64,000 nt of DNA. Origin: DATAEE01 sp963725145. GTDB lineage: Bacteria > Acidobacteriota > Vicinamibacteria > Vicinamibacterales > 2-12-FULL-66-21. Positions within the stretch are counted from its first letter, which is position 1; each line of letters starts with the position of its first letter. Shown here piece by piece: positions 63,638 through 64,000 of this stretch. Where the stretch lies: assembly GCA_963725145.1 (NCBI GenBank), contig CAVRXL010000010.1, positions 1,398,767 through 1,462,766 on the forward strand, given 5' to 3'. The position numbers were made by a program, and so were the translations under genes. Under the pieces are notes generated by a model that did no database searches, had not been told where the DNA came from, and was given only the letters and a program-made list of their open reading frames with translations.

Positions 63638-64000
63638 ATGAAATGCGCAGCGCAATACCTGGCCGAGATGATGCGCACCGGAAGCTGTCCCAACGATCGC
63701 TCGTTCGATCGCTTCCTGCCGGAGCCGTTCAGGCTTGTCTCCCCCGAGTACTGGACGCCGTTGGCTGTGGCGAAACGGGCGGCGGACTGGCTCGAGGATC
63801 TGGGAATTCGAACTGTTGTTGACATCGGTTCGGGCGCCGGCAAGTTCTGCGTCGCTGGCGCGCTGTTCGGCAGGTGCCGATTCATCGGACTCGAGCAGTA
63901 TTCGTCGCTGGTCACGTCCGCAGTCGCGTTGGCCGACCTGTTCGATCTCAACGATCGCGTCAGCTTTGTCGCGGGCGCATTGGGAGCGGTGCCGACTCCG
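63638..64000 (+). CDS. SAM-dependent methyltransferase (class I), 3' end outside window
   Basis: The ATG at 63638 opens a frame that runs off the window after 121 residues: MKCAAQYLAEMMRTGSCPND at the start, then a Rossmann motif I VVDIGSGAGKFCVAGALFG and the acidic strand FIGLEQYSSLVTSAVALADL, with DRVSFVAGALG beyond. It is a class I methyltransferase core; substrate unknown. It lies 60 bases after the ferredoxin-small subunit fusion and on the same strand. Confidence 0.8.
   Translation, partial: MKCAAQYLAEMMRTGSCPNDRSFDRFLPEPFRLVSPEYWTPLAVAKRAADWLEDLGIRTVVDIGSGAGKFCVAGALFGRCRFIGLEQYSSLVTSAVALADLFDLNDRVSFVAGALGAVPTP

Overview
This is a GC-rich (about 65%) bacterial chromosome segment. Several traits point to Acidobacteriota, perhaps a Vicinamibacteria-like soil lineage: Oar-type TonB-dependent receptors with an N-terminal carboxypeptidase-regulatory domain, ECF42/DGPF and ECF41-type sigma modules, short palindromic repeat families between genes, and many small secreted proteins of unknown function. 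This placement is inference; no rRNA or other marker gene lies in the window. Many conserved genes carry single-base frameshifts, often at short homopolymers, so part of the apparent gene decay may be sequencing or assembly error.

Layout. 0.3-3.3 kb: membrane and oxidoreductase genes (HXXEE, NAD-epimerase, frameshifted YdjM-like, DoxX). 3.3-6.7 kb: a mosaic of truncated genes (ECF41-like sigma, haloalkane dehalogenase, sigma-54 activator, STAS) lying between three separated pieces of one NmrA/azoreductase gene. 6.9-9.3 kb: frameshifted TonB receptor. 9.4-13 kb: ECF42 sigma factor with two DGPF (YciI) proteins and an SRPBCC protein; between the last two sits an 866-bp element with roughly 70-bp terminal inverted repeats, a GxxExxY nuclease-fold gene and an internal 144-bp palindrome. 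13-21 kb: radical SAM protein, secreted P-domain repeat protein, and a trio of Met/Cys-rich small protein, TonB receptor and BNR protein. 21-31 kb: lipoprotein, amino-acid permease with DDAH-like hydrolase, and a sulfatase locus (DUF202, arylsulfatase, HAD hydrolase, formylglycine-generating enzyme), then a type-B carboxylesterase. 31-38 kb: amidohydrolase plus serine hydrolase pair, a sigma factor and hypothetical secreted proteins.

38-43 kb is a compact ammonium-uptake regulon: porin, amtB, a P-II protein without Tyr51, and a complete NifA-like sigma-54 activator. Both the porin and amtB have -24/-12 type promoters, and the palindrome GACA-N4-TGTC occurs upstream of each and upstream of the activator gene. 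43-49 kb holds a Kelch lipoprotein, tRNA-Ser(GGA), an IS630 remnant, nhaA, and a fluoride riboswitch with crcB and a DUF190 gene. 49-64 kb holds an ArsR unit, malic enzyme, a diadenylate cyclase fused to a YbbR domain, and a hydrogenase-4-like complex with two tandem HyfB subunits, HyfC, HyfE, HyfF, a large subunit and a ferredoxin-small subunit fusion. The large subunit lacks both nickel-binding CxxC motifs, so this looks like an energy-converting hydrogenase-related (Ehr) complex that does not itself handle hydrogen. The window ends inside a methyltransferase gene.
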